Position numbers and translations under genes: made by a program. Source: Patescibacteria group bacterium (GTDB taxonomy: Bacteria; Patescibacteriota; Patescibacteriia; Magasanikbacterales; GWA2-37-8). Taken from it: DNA of 33,937 bases. The first letter of the stretch is position 1. Every line of letters starts with the position of its first letter. The stretch lies in assembly GCA_022710645.1 (NCBI GenBank), contig JAKLGL010000001.1:529010-562946 (forward strand). The letters run 5' to 3'. Below are positions 23,924 to 32,413 of the stretch, in pieces. The notes under the pieces are model-generated. The model was not told the DNA's origin. It did not search any database and was given only the letters and a program-made list of their open reading frames with translations.

Positions 23924-26373
23924 AATTTAATTTTGAACAGCAAAAAATAATAGATAATGTTTTTGGTGCACATCTCATTAGCGCTCCGGTCGGCACTGGT
24001 AAAACTACTATTTTATCCGAACGAGTTTTGTCGGCTTTGAAAAACGGGATAAAGCCGGAAGAAATTTTATGTTTGACTTTTACCAATAAAGCGGCGACCG
24101 AAATGTTGGAGCGTATCAAAGGAAAAATTTCGCAAAAAGAAATTTTTGAAAAATTGACTATAAAAACGTTTCACGGTTTTTGCGCCAATCTCGTGAAAAG
24201 TGAAGCTAAGGAACTTGGACTCAATACGGATTTTACGATTATTGACGAAGAAGAACAAATGCAGATTTTTGAAAACATTTTGGACGATTATCCGGAAATC
24301 AAAGAACAAAAAAACGATAAATTGTTTGACAAGATTTATCGTCACCGTTTGGTGGAAACGGAAAATCTTATTGGATGTTCCACGCCCCAAACTCCACTGA
24401 ATCGCGAGGAAGAACAAATAAAAGATAAATATTTTAAAAAATTATCCGATCTCAACGCGATGGATTTCAACGAATTGGTGGTTAATACACTGAAAATTTT
24501 ATATTTGGAAGAAAAATTAAAGCAGAAATGGACGAGCCGTTATAAATTTATCCAAGTAGACGAATTTCAAGATACACACTTGTCTGAATATCTGGTGGTA
24601 AAAGAAATGGCCAAAGTTCATAAAAACATCACATTCATCGGTGATTTGGATCAGACGATTTATTCTTGGCGAGGAAGCAATCCTGTTTTTATCGCCAAAA
24701 TTTTTAAAAATCATTTCGCTCCGGTGCAAGAGCATAATCTTTCCGTAAATTATCGCTTTAATCCGTATTTGCTTTTGGCGGTTAAATCTTTTTTGAACAG
24801 TTTTGAAAAATCTCACACCAAAGAATTAACTACGGAAAACAGCGGCGGTAAAGAAAAATGCGTAACTGTTTTTCGCGGTTTTGATTTTAACGAAGAAATA
24901 TCTTTTGTTATCAATGAATTGAAAAAAATAAGAGCGGAAGAGCCGGGGGCTACGGTAGCGGTTTTATCGCGGGGTCACCAAGCGATTCGTGAATCCGTAG
25001 TAAAATTTGAAGAGCAAAAAGAACCTTTTATAACCGTGGATAAATTTCGTTTTTTTCGCAGACAAGAAATTAAAGATTTACTGGCTTGCGTTAAAATTTT
25101 ATTTAATAAATTTGATACCGAGAGCGCGGCCAGATTGATTCTTCGACCGGAAAAGATAATGACTGCACCGGCTTTCAAAAAAATGATTGAAGAAATAGGC
25201 TATTCCGGGTTGCGCGTTTGCGATTTTTTATCTTTTGCCAATTTTGGGAGAAGAGAACCTTTTGAAAAATTGATAATTGCTTTGGAAAAATCCAGGTTGG
25301 TGGTACTTGATACTGAAACTACCGGTACCAATCCGAATCGCGATGAGATAATTCAAATTTATGTGCAAGAAATAATTAACGGTAAGGTAGGAACAAAATT
25401 TCATTTTTATTTAAAAAATTCCATACCCGTTGGTATTTCTCAAGATGTACATGGTTTGTCGGATGAATTTTTACGCGCTAACGGCGAAGACCCGAAAGAA
25501 GTTTTGAAAAAAATCGCGGATTTTATCGGGTCTGACGCAGTGGTCGGACATAACGTCTATTTTGATATCAGAATGATAATTGAAAATTGTAAACGTTTGG
25601 GTTTTAAAACGGAAATTAAAGAATTTTATGACACACTGGATTTGAGTCGTCGTTTATTGCAAAGCGAAAATTACAAATTGACGACTTTGGCGAAAATGCT
25701 GAATTTAAGTTGCGCCACTCATAGCGCCGACGACGATGTTGCGGCGACTACGGACCTTCTTTTTTATTTAGTGTCGCGTTTGAAACAATATGGAAAGGAT
25801 AGAGAAAAATTGTTTAAAGAATACGGCAATAAATTTTTGCCGTTGGCTTTGAAAATGGAAAACTGGCGAAAAGTTGTCCGAGATTTTCGTCCGGCCAAAG
25901 CCGTAGAATTTATTTTTAACGATTCGGGATTGAAAAAATATTACGAAGAAAACGATAAAACCGGAGAAAAAAGTAAAAATACGGAAATGTTGTTAAATTT
26001 CTTGGTAAATTTTGATGATCAGCAAAAAGACGGAGAAAACGCTTTGCAAGAATTAATAGGTAGGTTCGCTTTGGCTAAAAATTTGGATTTTCTCGGGTTG
26101 GAATCCGGTAAAACGCCGATTATTACCGTGCATCAAGCCAAGGGCTTGGAATTTGATTATGTTTTTATCATCGGCCTGAACGAATTTAAATTTCCGGCTT
26201 ATAAAAGTGATCTGGAAGAAGAAAAAAGATTATTTTACGTGGCTTTGACCAGGGCAAAAAAACATATTTATTTGAGTTATAGCGATAACTATGTCAGTTC
26301 TTATGGTCCGCGTCAACAAGCCAGAAGTCGTTTTATTGACAGTTTGGAACAAAAATACGTAGAATACCTTTGA
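23920..26373 (+). CDS. UvrD/PcrA-like SF1 helicase with an inserted DEDDh exonuclease
   Basis: An 817-residue ATP-dependent DNA helicase. Superfamily 1 motifs: GTGKTT (25-30), DEFQDT (214-219), GDLDQTIYSWRG (241-252), NYRF (277-280), VHQAKGLEFDYVF (737-749) and ALTRAKK (775-781). Between the motif IV region and motif V, where UvrD-type helicases carry domain 2B, residues ~458-622 form a complete DnaQ-like exonuclease with DTETTG (464-469), HNVYFD (544-549) and HSADDD (601-606), so the DEDDh catalytic set is intact. Unwinding plus 3'-5' trimming suggests a repair role. I prefer the ATG at 23920, overlapping the lgt stop; the frame is open upstream inside lgt. Confidence 0.9.
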   Translation: MKFNFEQQKIIDNVFGAHLISAPVGTGKTTILSERVLSALKNGIKPEEILCLTFTNKAATEMLERIKGKISQKEIFEKLTIKTFHGFCANLVKSEAKELGLNTDFTIIDEEEQMQIFENILDDYPEIKEQKNDKLFDKIYRHRLVETENLIGCSTPQTPLNREEEQIKDKYFKKLSDLNAMDFNELVVNTLKILYLEEKLKQKWTSRYKFIQVDEFQDTHLSEYLVVKEMAKVHKNITFIGDLDQTIYSWRGSNPVFIAKIFKNHFAPVQEHNLSVNYRFNPYLLLAVKSFLNSFEKSHTKELTTENSGGKEKCVTVFRGFDFNEEISFVINELKKIRAEEPGATVAVLSRGHQAIRESVVKFEEQKEPFITVDKFRFFRRQEIKDLLACVKILFNKFDTESAARLILRPEKIMTAPAFKKMIEEIGYSGLRVCDFLSFANFGRREPFEKLIIALEKSRLVVLDTETTGTNPNRDEIIQIYVQEIINGKVGTKFHFYLKNSIPVGISQDVHGLSDEFLRANGEDPKEVLKKIADFIGSDAVVGHNVYFDIRMIIENCKRLGFKTEIKEFYDTLDLSRRLLQSENYKLTTLAKMLNLSCATHSADDDVAATTDLLFYLVSRLKQYGKDREKLFKEYGNKFLPLALKMENWRKVVRDFRPAKAVEFIFNDSGLKKYYEENDKTGEKSKNTEMLLNFLVNFDDQQKDGENALQELIGRFALAKNLDFLGLESGKTPIITVHQAKGLEFDYVFIIGLNEFKFPAYKSDLEEEKRLFYVALTRAKKHIYLSYSDNYVSSYGPRQQARSRFIDSLEQKYVEYL

Positions 26374-26394
26374 TTTTCTTTATATTTTAAATCA

Positions 26395-27507
26395 ATGTCA
26401 AATAAAGAATTTAATTATAAGTTCTACACCACCGCCTCTGAAGCCTGGGATGCTATGTACCAGGCGATTTTAGATTCTCAAAAATCAGTTTATTGGGAAA
26501 TTTATGCTTTGGGTAATGATGAAATAGGAGATAAATTTATCAATTTGTTGATTAAAAAAGCGGGAGAAGGTTTGGATATAAAAATTATCGTCGACCATTT
26601 GGGCAGTTTTTCTTTATCAACCACGCAACAAGATAATTTGCGCAATGCCGGAGTGGATTTGATTGTTTATAATGAAGTTTTTAAATTTCAATTTAATTTG
26701 TATAAATGGTTCAAAAGAATTTGGCAAAGGAATCATCGTAAAGTTTTGATAATTGACGAAGAAACCGGTTTTATCGGCGGTGTTAACGTGACGGTTCAAG
26801 AAAAAGAGTGGGGAGATCTGTATTTGAAAATAGAGGGGAAAACAGTCAGACCGTTACTGCGTCAATTTGCTCACAGTTATATAAAATCCGGAGGTAAGAA
26901 AAAAAATGTCAAAGCTTTGTTTCACCCGATATTACTCAAAGAATTTCCTTCTTTGAAAAAGAAAATAGGATTTATTTTTCATGAGCCGATATTTAATCGG
27001 AACAATTCAAAATTGAAAAATTTTTATTATGATTTGATACGTTCGGCAAGACAATCAATCACTTTATTGACGCCATATTACATCCCTGATAAAAAATTTC
27101 TACAACTTATTTCGGAAGCCAAAAAAAGAGGAGTGGAAATAAATATTATTCTACCTTATCGTCCGGATCATAAATTTATCCAAATTGCGTCCCAGGCTTT
27201 TTATGAATTGTCGCGTAAAGCCGGGGCAAAAATTTTTCTTTTGCCCAGAATGCATCATGGTAAAGCCATATCCGTTGACGGTAAGTTTGGTTCTATCGGA
27301 AGTAATAATTTTACTCATCGCAGTTTTTATATCAACAAAGAGGCGGATGTTAATTTTCAAGAAAAAGAAATGGTTGCCGAATTAAACGATATTCTAGAAG
27401 AATTGAAAAAACAAGCCGTGCCGTACGATAGGAAAAAGTTTGTTGATTTTTGGATTATAAAAAAGATTAAACAATGGTGGGCGGAGAAAATAAAAAGAAT
27501 TGTTTGA
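26395..27507 (+). CDS. Phospholipase D-family protein, probable cardiolipin synthase
   Basis: A 370-residue protein with two HKD motifs: H114, K116, D121 (HRKVLIID) and H288, K290, D295 (HGKAISVD), each followed by a GG or GSNNF segment. This is the layout of ClsA/ClsB-type cardiolipin synthases, which join two phosphatidylglycerols. The N-terminal membrane helices of ClsA are absent, as in ClsB; a basic Trp-rich C-terminus (KKIKQWWAEKIKR) may bind membrane. It is the only start here without T at -1 (A instead). Another PLD activity cannot be excluded. Confidence 0.85.
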   Translation: MSNKEFNYKFYTTASEAWDAMYQAILDSQKSVYWEIYALGNDEIGDKFINLLIKKAGEGLDIKIIVDHLGSFSLSTTQQDNLRNAGVDLIVYNEVFKFQFNLYKWFKRIWQRNHRKVLIIDEETGFIGGVNVTVQEKEWGDLYLKIEGKTVRPLLRQFAHSYIKSGGKKKNVKALFHPILLKEFPSLKKKIGFIFHEPIFNRNNSKLKNFYYDLIRSARQSITLLTPYYIPDKKFLQLISEAKKRGVEINIILPYRPDHKFIQIASQAFYELSRKAGAKIFLLPRMHHGKAISVDGKFGSIGSNNFTHRSFYINKEADVNFQEKEMVAELNDILEELKKQAVPYDRKKFVDFWIIKKIKQWWAEKIKRIV

Positions 27508-27534
27508 TTTTTAGATTTATGATTTTTATAAATT

Positions 27535-28776
27535 ATGCCTATTAAACAGGTCAAAACTCAAACCACAGTAAACTCAATTCCTTTGGCTGAGCGCATGCGC
27601 CCACAGGATTTTGACGGTTTTTTTGGTCAAACAGATATTGTAGGGCAAGGGAAAATTTTGCGTAAATTAATAGAAAGTGATGATTTGACATCGCTTATTT
27701 TTTGGGGCCCGCCGGGAGTTGGTAAAACAACTTTGGCCAAAATAATCGCCGCTAAAACCAAATCGCATTTTATCCAACTTTCTGCGGTGATGAGTGGTAA
27801 AGATGAATTGCGTGAAGCTGTAGCGCAAGCCAAAGAAATAAAAGAAAAAGAAAATCGTCGCACCATTTTATTTATTGATGAAATCCATCGTTGGAATAAA
27901 GCTCAACAAGATGCGTTGTTGCCTTATGTGGAGCAAGGGGATATTATTTTGATTGGCGCGACTACGGAAAATCCTTCTTTTGAAATTATCAGAGCTTTGC
28001 TTTCCAGATCGCGAGTCTTTGTTTTGAAATCACTTAGTGAAGAAGAACTATTTCAAGTTGTGAAAAGAGCATTGGTTGATGAAAATGTCGGTTTGGGAAC
28101 AATGAAAATTAAAATAGATGATGAGGTAATAAAAACAATAGTATTTTTTTCCGGAGGTGATGCGCGAACAGCGTTAAATATTTTGGAGTTAGCAGTAAAG
28201 CTTAATAAAGAAGGAAAAATAGATAAAAGTGATATTAAAGAATCTGCACAAAAAGTAAATGTGGTTTTTGATAAACAGGGCGAAGAATTTTATAATTTAA
28301 TTTCCGCGTTACATAAATCTATGCGCGGTAGTGATCCAGATGCCTCTATTTATTGGTTATGTCGTATGTTACAAGGTGGAGCCGATCCGCTCTATGTGGC
28401 GCGTCGGGTAGTTCGTTTTGCTTCCGAAGATATCGGGATGGCTAACGGTGAAGCCCTTATTCAGGCTAATGCGGCTTATGATGCATGTCATCGTCTAGGG
28501 ATGCCCGAGTGCGGAGTACATTTGGCTCAGGCGGTAGTTTATTGCGCTAAATCGGCAAAATCCAATTTATTGTATGTGGCTTATGAAAAAGCAATGAAAG
28601 ATGCGGAACAAACATCTCATTTGGGAGTGCCGTTACACCTCCGTAATGCTCCGACTCAATTTATGAAAGATATTGGTTATAGCGACGGATATAAATATAA
28701 TCCCGATTTTGACGGTCCTGTGGAACAAGAATATTTGCCAGAGGAGTTGAAAGGAAAAAAATACTTAAAAAAATAA
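27535..28776 (+). CDS. rarA: Replication-associated recombination protein RarA/MgsA
   Basis: AAA+ ATPase related to clamp-loader subunits that acts at stalled replication forks. The Walker A motif GPPGVGKTT is at 58-66, Walker B reads LFIDEIHRW (112-120), sensor 1 is GATTENPSFE and the arginine finger segment is LLSRSRVF. The C-terminal half has the family-specific PDASIYWLCRML, RRVVRFASEDIG and tetramerisation region up to the LPEELKGKKYLKK end. Full length (413 aa). It follows cls by 27 bases, and queH starts 6 bases after its stop. Confidence 0.95.
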   Translation: MPIKQVKTQTTVNSIPLAERMRPQDFDGFFGQTDIVGQGKILRKLIESDDLTSLIFWGPPGVGKTTLAKIIAAKTKSHFIQLSAVMSGKDELREAVAQAKEIKEKENRRTILFIDEIHRWNKAQQDALLPYVEQGDIILIGATTENPSFEIIRALLSRSRVFVLKSLSEEELFQVVKRALVDENVGLGTMKIKIDDEVIKTIVFFSGGDARTALNILELAVKLNKEGKIDKSDIKESAQKVNVVFDKQGEEFYNLISALHKSMRGSDPDASIYWLCRMLQGGADPLYVARRVVRFASEDIGMANGEALIQANAAYDACHRLGMPECGVHLAQAVVYCAKSAKSNLLYVAYEKAMKDAEQTSHLGVPLHLRNAPTQFMKDIGYSDGYKYNPDFDGPVEQEYLPEELKGKKYLKK

Positions 28777-28782
28777 TCTCAT

Positions 28783-29373
28783 ATGGATAAATGTCTACTT
28801 CATGTCTGCTGTGCTCCTTGCAGTATTGCCGTAATAGATGAATTAAAAAACGATTATGATTTAACCGTTTATTTTTATAACCCCAATATTTATCCAGAAC
28901 AAGAATATCTCAAGCGTAAAGCCGAAGTTGTCCGAGTTTGTAACGAATGGAAAATACCGATGATTGATGCAGATTATGAAACACAAAATTGGGAAGAGTG
29001 CACAAAAGGCCTGGAAAATGAACCGGAAGGCGGAAAAAGATGTTTGAATTGTTTTGCAATGCGATTAAATAAAGCCGGGGAATATGCCAAGCAAAATAAT
29101 TTTGATATTTTTGCTACAACTCTGACCAGTGGTAGAAATAAAAAAGCGGACGTTATTCATCCGCTCGGGTTTAAAATCGCTGAAAAATTTGGTTTGAAAT
29201 TTTTGGATATTGACTGGAAAACCGAAGGAAGACAGGAAAAAGGAAGAAAGATGGTCAAAGACAGGGGAATTTATAGGCAGGATTATTGTGGATGTCGGTT
29301 TTCAATAGAAAACCGAACTCAAAACTCAAATATCATCCGCCGCGGCGGACAAAACCACAACTTAAAACCTTAA
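28783..29373 (+). CDS. queH: Epoxyqueuosine reductase QueH
   Basis: Reduces epoxyqueuosine to queuosine in tRNA, the last step of Q synthesis. The three cysteine sets of the QueH (formerly DUF208) family are present: HVCCAPC (C9, C10, C13), RCLNC (C87, C90) and YCGC (C169, C171), which bind a [4Fe-4S] cluster and a nearby iron. After the YCGC motif the family normally ends within a few residues. Here ~25 polar residues follow, encoded by a hairpin and a GC-rich palindrome, so the tail looks like read-in repeat sequence. No other Q-pathway gene is in the window. Confidence 0.93.
   Translation: MDKCLLHVCCAPCSIAVIDELKNDYDLTVYFYNPNIYPEQEYLKRKAEVVRVCNEWKIPMIDADYETQNWEECTKGLENEPEGGKRCLNCFAMRLNKAGEYAKQNNFDIFATTLTSGRNKKADVIHPLGFKIAEKFGLKFLDIDWKTEGRQEKGRKMVKDRGIYRQDYCGCRFSIENRTQNSNIIRRGGQNHNLKP
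29296..29349 (+). repeat. Hairpin and GC-rich palindrome within the queH 3' tail
   Basis: CGGTTTTC (29296-29303) pairs perfectly with GAAAACCG (29308-29315). A perfect 14-nt palindrome, TCCGCCGCGGCGGA, lies at 29336-29349 and stands out in an AT-rich region. Confidence 0.65.
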
Positions 29374-29388
29374 AATTTATAATAAATC

Positions 29389-29406
29389 GTCCCGACTTGT
29401 CGGGAC
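29389..29406. terminator. Palindromic hairpin between convergent queH and tsaE
   Basis: GTCCCGAC and GTCGGGAC form a perfect 8-bp inverted repeat (7 bp with a CTTG tetraloop). It lies between the 3' ends of two convergent genes, but no clear T tract follows on either strand, so terminator function is uncertain. Confidence 0.5.
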
Positions 29407-29428
29407 ACCAACGTTTTGACTTTTGAGA

Positions 29429-29854
29429 TTAATATTGTATTTTTCTTCCCGTCGGAGCGTGTTCAATGCGTATTTCCACGCATTTCTTTTTTTTGAGCAA
29501 GTTGGGAATTTTTTCCGCCCATTCTATAACACAGATTGTTTCAGTATTCCCCAAATAGTCATCGATGCCGATATCCAACAGTTCGTCTTCATCTTTGAGA
29601 CGGTAAGCGTCAATATGAACAAATTTTAAACTTTTTCCGTTAAGTTGAATGAAATATACGTTAAAAAGTGTAAAAGTAGGGCTTTTGATTCTCTGTTTAA
29701 TACCAAAAACTTGAGCAACGCCTTTGGTTAATGTGGTTTTCCCGGCCCCCAGATCTCCGTATAAACACAAAATATCTCCACCTTGCAAAGTAGTAGCAAT
29801 TTTTTTTCCGAAATCAACCAATTCTTTCTCGTTTTTAATAAAAATTTCTTGCAT
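29429..29854 (-). CDS. tsaE: tRNA threonylcarbamoyladenosine biosynthesis ATPase TsaE
   Basis: ATPase that drives the TsaB-TsaD complex in making t6A37 of ANN-decoding tRNAs. The 141-residue protein has the P-loop GDLGAGKTT (33-41), the SPTFTL switch segment, HIDAYRL, and the Walker-B-like CVIEWAEKIP stretch. It is the only minus-strand gene here. Its promoter faces the promoter of the next plus-strand gene. The tsaB, tsaC and tsaD partners are not in this window. Confidence 0.95.
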   Translation of the reverse strand: MQEIFIKNEKELVDFGKKIATTLQGGDILCLYGDLGAGKTTLTKGVAQVFGIKQRIKSPTFTLFNVYFIQLNGKSLKFVHIDAYRLKDEDELLDIGIDDYLGNTETICVIEWAEKIPNLLKKKKCVEIRIEHAPTGRKIQY

Positions 29855-29866
29855 ATATTTTCTCTT

Positions 29867-29895
29867 ATTTTAGCAAAAATTATAGATATTGTCAA
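29867..29895 (-). promoter_or_regulatory. Predicted sigma70 promoter of tsaE
   Basis: Read on the minus strand: TTGACA (29895-29890), 17 bp, TAAAAT (29872-29867), with TGC before the -10. The -10 ends 13 bases before the ATG. Confidence 0.75.
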
Positions 29896-29917
29896 CTTGT
29901 GCTTATTGTTGTAAAAT
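29889..29917 (+). promoter_or_regulatory. Predicted sigma70 promoter of the O-antigen ligase-like gene
   Basis: TTGTCA (29889-29894), 17 bp, TAAAAT (29912-29917). Its -35 occupies the same bases as the tsaE -35 on the other strand. Confidence 0.65.
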
Positions 29918-29935
29918 ATACACATTAAAAATCAG

Positions 29936-29959
29936 AGACGGGGAAGCTAAGCCCTGTCT
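29936..29959 (+). promoter_or_regulatory. Leader hairpin before the O-antigen ligase-like gene
   Basis: AGACGGGG (29936-29943) pairs with CCCTGTCT (29952-29959) with one G-T wobble over an 8-nt loop, ~20 bases before the ATG. There is no T tract; the function is unknown. Confidence 0.45.
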
Positions 29960-29978
29960 ATTCTAATCTTCTTAAATT

Positions 29979-32036
29979 ATGTCTAAAGACAAGGTAATTT
30001 TGGCGATAAAGATACTTATCTACGCCAGTTTTTTTGTGCCTCTTTTGGTGTTACCGAGTTCGTTTATTTTCCCTTTTATCGTACCAAAGATTTTGACGTT
30101 TCGTTCCATTGTTTTATTGATGACCGGATTATATGCCTTGTTATTGATAGTTGATTTTGAAGAATACAAACCGAAGTTTACCCCGATAAACATCGCTGTA
30201 TTCTTGTTTTGGCTTAGTTTTTGTATTTCCACGTTTACCGGAGTGGATCCATATCATAGTTTTTGGGACAATCATGAACGTATGTTGGGATTTTTTACTA
30301 TTACGCATTATGTAATATATTTTTATGTTTGTGGAGCTGTTTTGAAAACTTGGTCGGATTGGCGTTTAGCTTTGAAAATATTTTTAATCGCCGGAACAGG
30401 GGTGATGTTTGTGGGTTTTTTGCAAGTTGGCAATCCTCAATTGTTGTTGAATCAAGGTTCTGATCGTGTTGCCAGTACGCTTGGTAACCCGATTTACGTT
30501 GGCGGATATGCTTTGTTTTTGTCAGCTATGGCTGCGTTGCTGTTGGCCAAAGAAAAAACCTTACATTGGCGTTGGATATTGGGTGCGATATTAGCTCTGT
30601 CTTTTTTTGGAATATTTTTTAGTGGTACTCGCGGTGACATGTTGGCTCTGGCTGTAGCTATTCCTTTGATTATTTTTTTGTTAGCCATAGCTTTGCGCGG
30701 TTATCCGAAAGCGAAAATTTATCTTTGGTCGTCTTTGGCTGTTTTTGTTTTGATTTTTTCAATTTTGTATTTTAACCGTCAAACTGATTTTGTAAAAAGC
30801 ATTCCTGCTGTCGGTCGTGCTATTAATACATCTTATTCGACCATTAAAGCCAGCCCCCGTTGGATTGCTTGGCAAATAGCTTTGCAAAGTTGGAAAGACA
30901 AACCTATTTTTGGCTGGGGTCCGAATAATTATTTTTACGCTTTTAATTCTCATTATAATCCCAGATCGTTGGATTTCGGTTATGGAGAAACATGGTTTGA
31001 TAACGCTCACAATATAGTACTCAATACTATGGCGGTTCAAGGAACTTTCGGTATCTTGGTTTATCTATTGTTGTTTGCGATAGCAGTTATGTCTTTGACG
31101 ATTGCTTACAGGAAAAAACATGTGGATTTGACTATTTTTATTGTTCTTTCGGTTTATGTTATTTCTCATTTAGTGGAAAATATTACGGTTTTTGAGAATT
31201 TGACATCATATCTTTATTTTATGTTTGTTTTGGCTATGATTAGCCGTTTGACTTTGTTGCCAGAAAAAGATGAAAAAAATCAAAATGTTCAAGCAAACAA
31301 AAATTTAAGTTTAGGTGTAGTTTCAGTTGTTGGCGTAACGGTTTTTATTCTTATATTTATTTTTAACATTCAACCGGCGAGAGCCAATATGAAATCGCTT
31401 GATGCTATCAAAATGTTGAATTCCAATCCGCCGATGGCTTTGTCGTCCGTGGAAGACGCTATTAATTTCAAATCTCCGCATATTGACGATATCAGAAGCG
31501 ACATCTCTCGATCCGTAGTGCAAATAGCTTATTCTTTGATGCAAAATCAACAAACAAAAATAGATTTTTTGAAAAAGATTTTAGATGTTTGTTATAGTGA
31601 ACTTCATAAAAATACCGATTTACACCCTCTTGATATCCGTAATCAAATGACATTATCGCAAATGGCGCAAGTGATGGCCCAATTGAACAATGATCCTATA
31701 AAAATAGCGGAAGCGGAAAATTATCTCAAAGACGCTTTGGATAAATCGCCAAAACGACAACAACTGGTATATTCGTTGGCGATGTTACAAATGCAAATGG
31801 GAAAAACGAATGAAGCCGCGATATTGTTGGAAAATACCATAAAAGATAATTCTAAAATCGCGGAAAGTTATTGGCGTTTGGCTTATGTGTATAAAATTGT
31901 CGGTGATGATAAAAAAGTTTTGGAGATTTTGCAATTGGCGGAAAAAAACGGTGTAGTATTTACGGAAAATGAAAATAATATTATCGCGCAAATAATGGCG
32001 ATTACACCTGCGACGACAACAGTGAAGAAAAAGTAG
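29979..32036 (+). CDS. O-antigen ligase/polymerase-like membrane protein with C-terminal TPRs
   Basis: A 685-residue protein with about a dozen hydrophobic helices up to ~430. The Wzy_C/WaaL-type core has NPIYVGGYALFL, FSGTRGDMLAL, and a periplasmic-type loop from GWGPNNYFYAFNSHYNP to DNAHNIVLNTMAVQG, with the Arg and His positions typical of the family. The C-terminal ~200 residues are helical TPR-like repeats (DALDKSPKRQQLVYSLAML, EAAILLENTIKDNSKIAESYWRLAYVYKIVGDDKK-type spacing). Family members transfer lipid-linked glycans to lipid A or to proteins. In a cell without LPS, glycosylation of pilin or surface protein is more likely. GDP-fucose genes follow. Confidence 0.82.
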   Translation: MSKDKVILAIKILIYASFFVPLLVLPSSFIFPFIVPKILTFRSIVLLMTGLYALLLIVDFEEYKPKFTPINIAVFLFWLSFCISTFTGVDPYHSFWDNHERMLGFFTITHYVIYFYVCGAVLKTWSDWRLALKIFLIAGTGVMFVGFLQVGNPQLLLNQGSDRVASTLGNPIYVGGYALFLSAMAALLLAKEKTLHWRWILGAILALSFFGIFFSGTRGDMLALAVAIPLIIFLLAIALRGYPKAKIYLWSSLAVFVLIFSILYFNRQTDFVKSIPAVGRAINTSYSTIKASPRWIAWQIALQSWKDKPIFGWGPNNYFYAFNSHYNPRSLDFGYGETWFDNAHNIVLNTMAVQGTFGILVYLLLFAIAVMSLTIAYRKKHVDLTIFIVLSVYVISHLVENITVFENLTSYLYFMFVLAMISRLTLLPEKDEKNQNVQANKNLSLGVVSVVGVTVFILIFIFNIQPARANMKSLDAIKMLNSNPPMALSSVEDAINFKSPHIDDIRSDISRSVVQIAYSLMQNQQTKIDFLKKILDVCYSELHKNTDLHPLDIRNQMTLSQMAQVMAQLNNDPIKIAEAENYLKDALDKSPKRQQLVYSLAMLQMQMGKTNEAAILLENTIKDNSKIAESYWRLAYVYKIVGDDKKVLEILQLAEKNGVVFTENENNIIAQIMAITPATTTVKKK

Positions 32037-32037
32037 A

Positions 32038-32064
32038 AAGTTTATAAAGTTCATAAAGTCCCAG
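32038..32064 (+). repeat. Three-unit 9-nt array upstream of the four-helix-bundle gene
   Basis: AAAGTTTAT, AAAGTTCAT and AAAGTCCCA. Read on the other strand these give GAACTTTAT and similar units, so they are inverted relative to the array at 32403-32505. Confidence 0.7.
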
Positions 32065-32068
32065 ACAT

Positions 32069-32413
32069 ATGAAAATAGACAAGTTCGAAGATATAATTGC
32101 TTGGCAAAAGAGTGAACTTCTGGTTTTGGATATCTATAAACATTTTAAGAATTGTAGAGATTTTAGTTTTAGAGATCAAATTCAAAGAGCCGCAGTATCT
32201 ATTATGAATAATATTGCCGAAGGATTTGAGCGAAGAACCAACAAAGAGTTAAGTAATTTTTTATTTATTGCTAAAGGTTCTTGTGCTGAAGTTCGTTCAA
32301 TGTTATATCTTGCTCTTAAACTTGGTTATGTTTCTAAAAATAAATTTGAGGAATGGTATTCTCTAACAACAGAAATTTCCAGAATGCTTTCAGGCTTTAT
32401 CAAAACTTTATAA
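32069..32413 (+). CDS. Four-helix-bundle protein of the S23/IVS family
   Basis: A 114-residue all-helical protein. The family pattern is complete: an early Trp-containing FEDIIAWQKSELLVLDIY helix, then RDQIQRAAVSIMNNIAEGFER, FLFIAKGSCAEVRSMLYLA, and a final amphipathic helix. Homologues form pentamers, some lie in 23S rRNA intervening sequences, and the group includes the Avd subunit of diversity-generating retroelements. No reverse transcriptase, template repeat or rRNA is nearby, so the role here is unknown. The gene is bracketed by oppositely oriented 9-nt arrays, and its TAA stop lies in the first unit of the downstream array. Confidence 0.9.
   Translation: MKIDKFEDIIAWQKSELLVLDIYKHFKNCRDFSFRDQIQRAAVSIMNNIAEGFERRTNKELSNFLFIAKGSCAEVRSMLYLALKLGYVSKNKFEEWYSLTTEISRMLSGFIKTL

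Noticed and set aside
23921-27507. Alternative genetic code with TGA as Gly (as in Gracilibacteria)
   Set aside because: lgt and cls end at TGA exactly where the families end, and no TGA interrupts any conserved domain.
29423-29629. Plus-strand 68-aa frame opposite tsaE
   Set aside because: It is an antisense frame of a well-supported tsaE, with no promoter or recognisable motifs.
32069-32413. Diversity-generating retroelement (Avd-like four-helix bundle)
   Set aside because: No reverse transcriptase, template repeat or variable repeat is present within the window.
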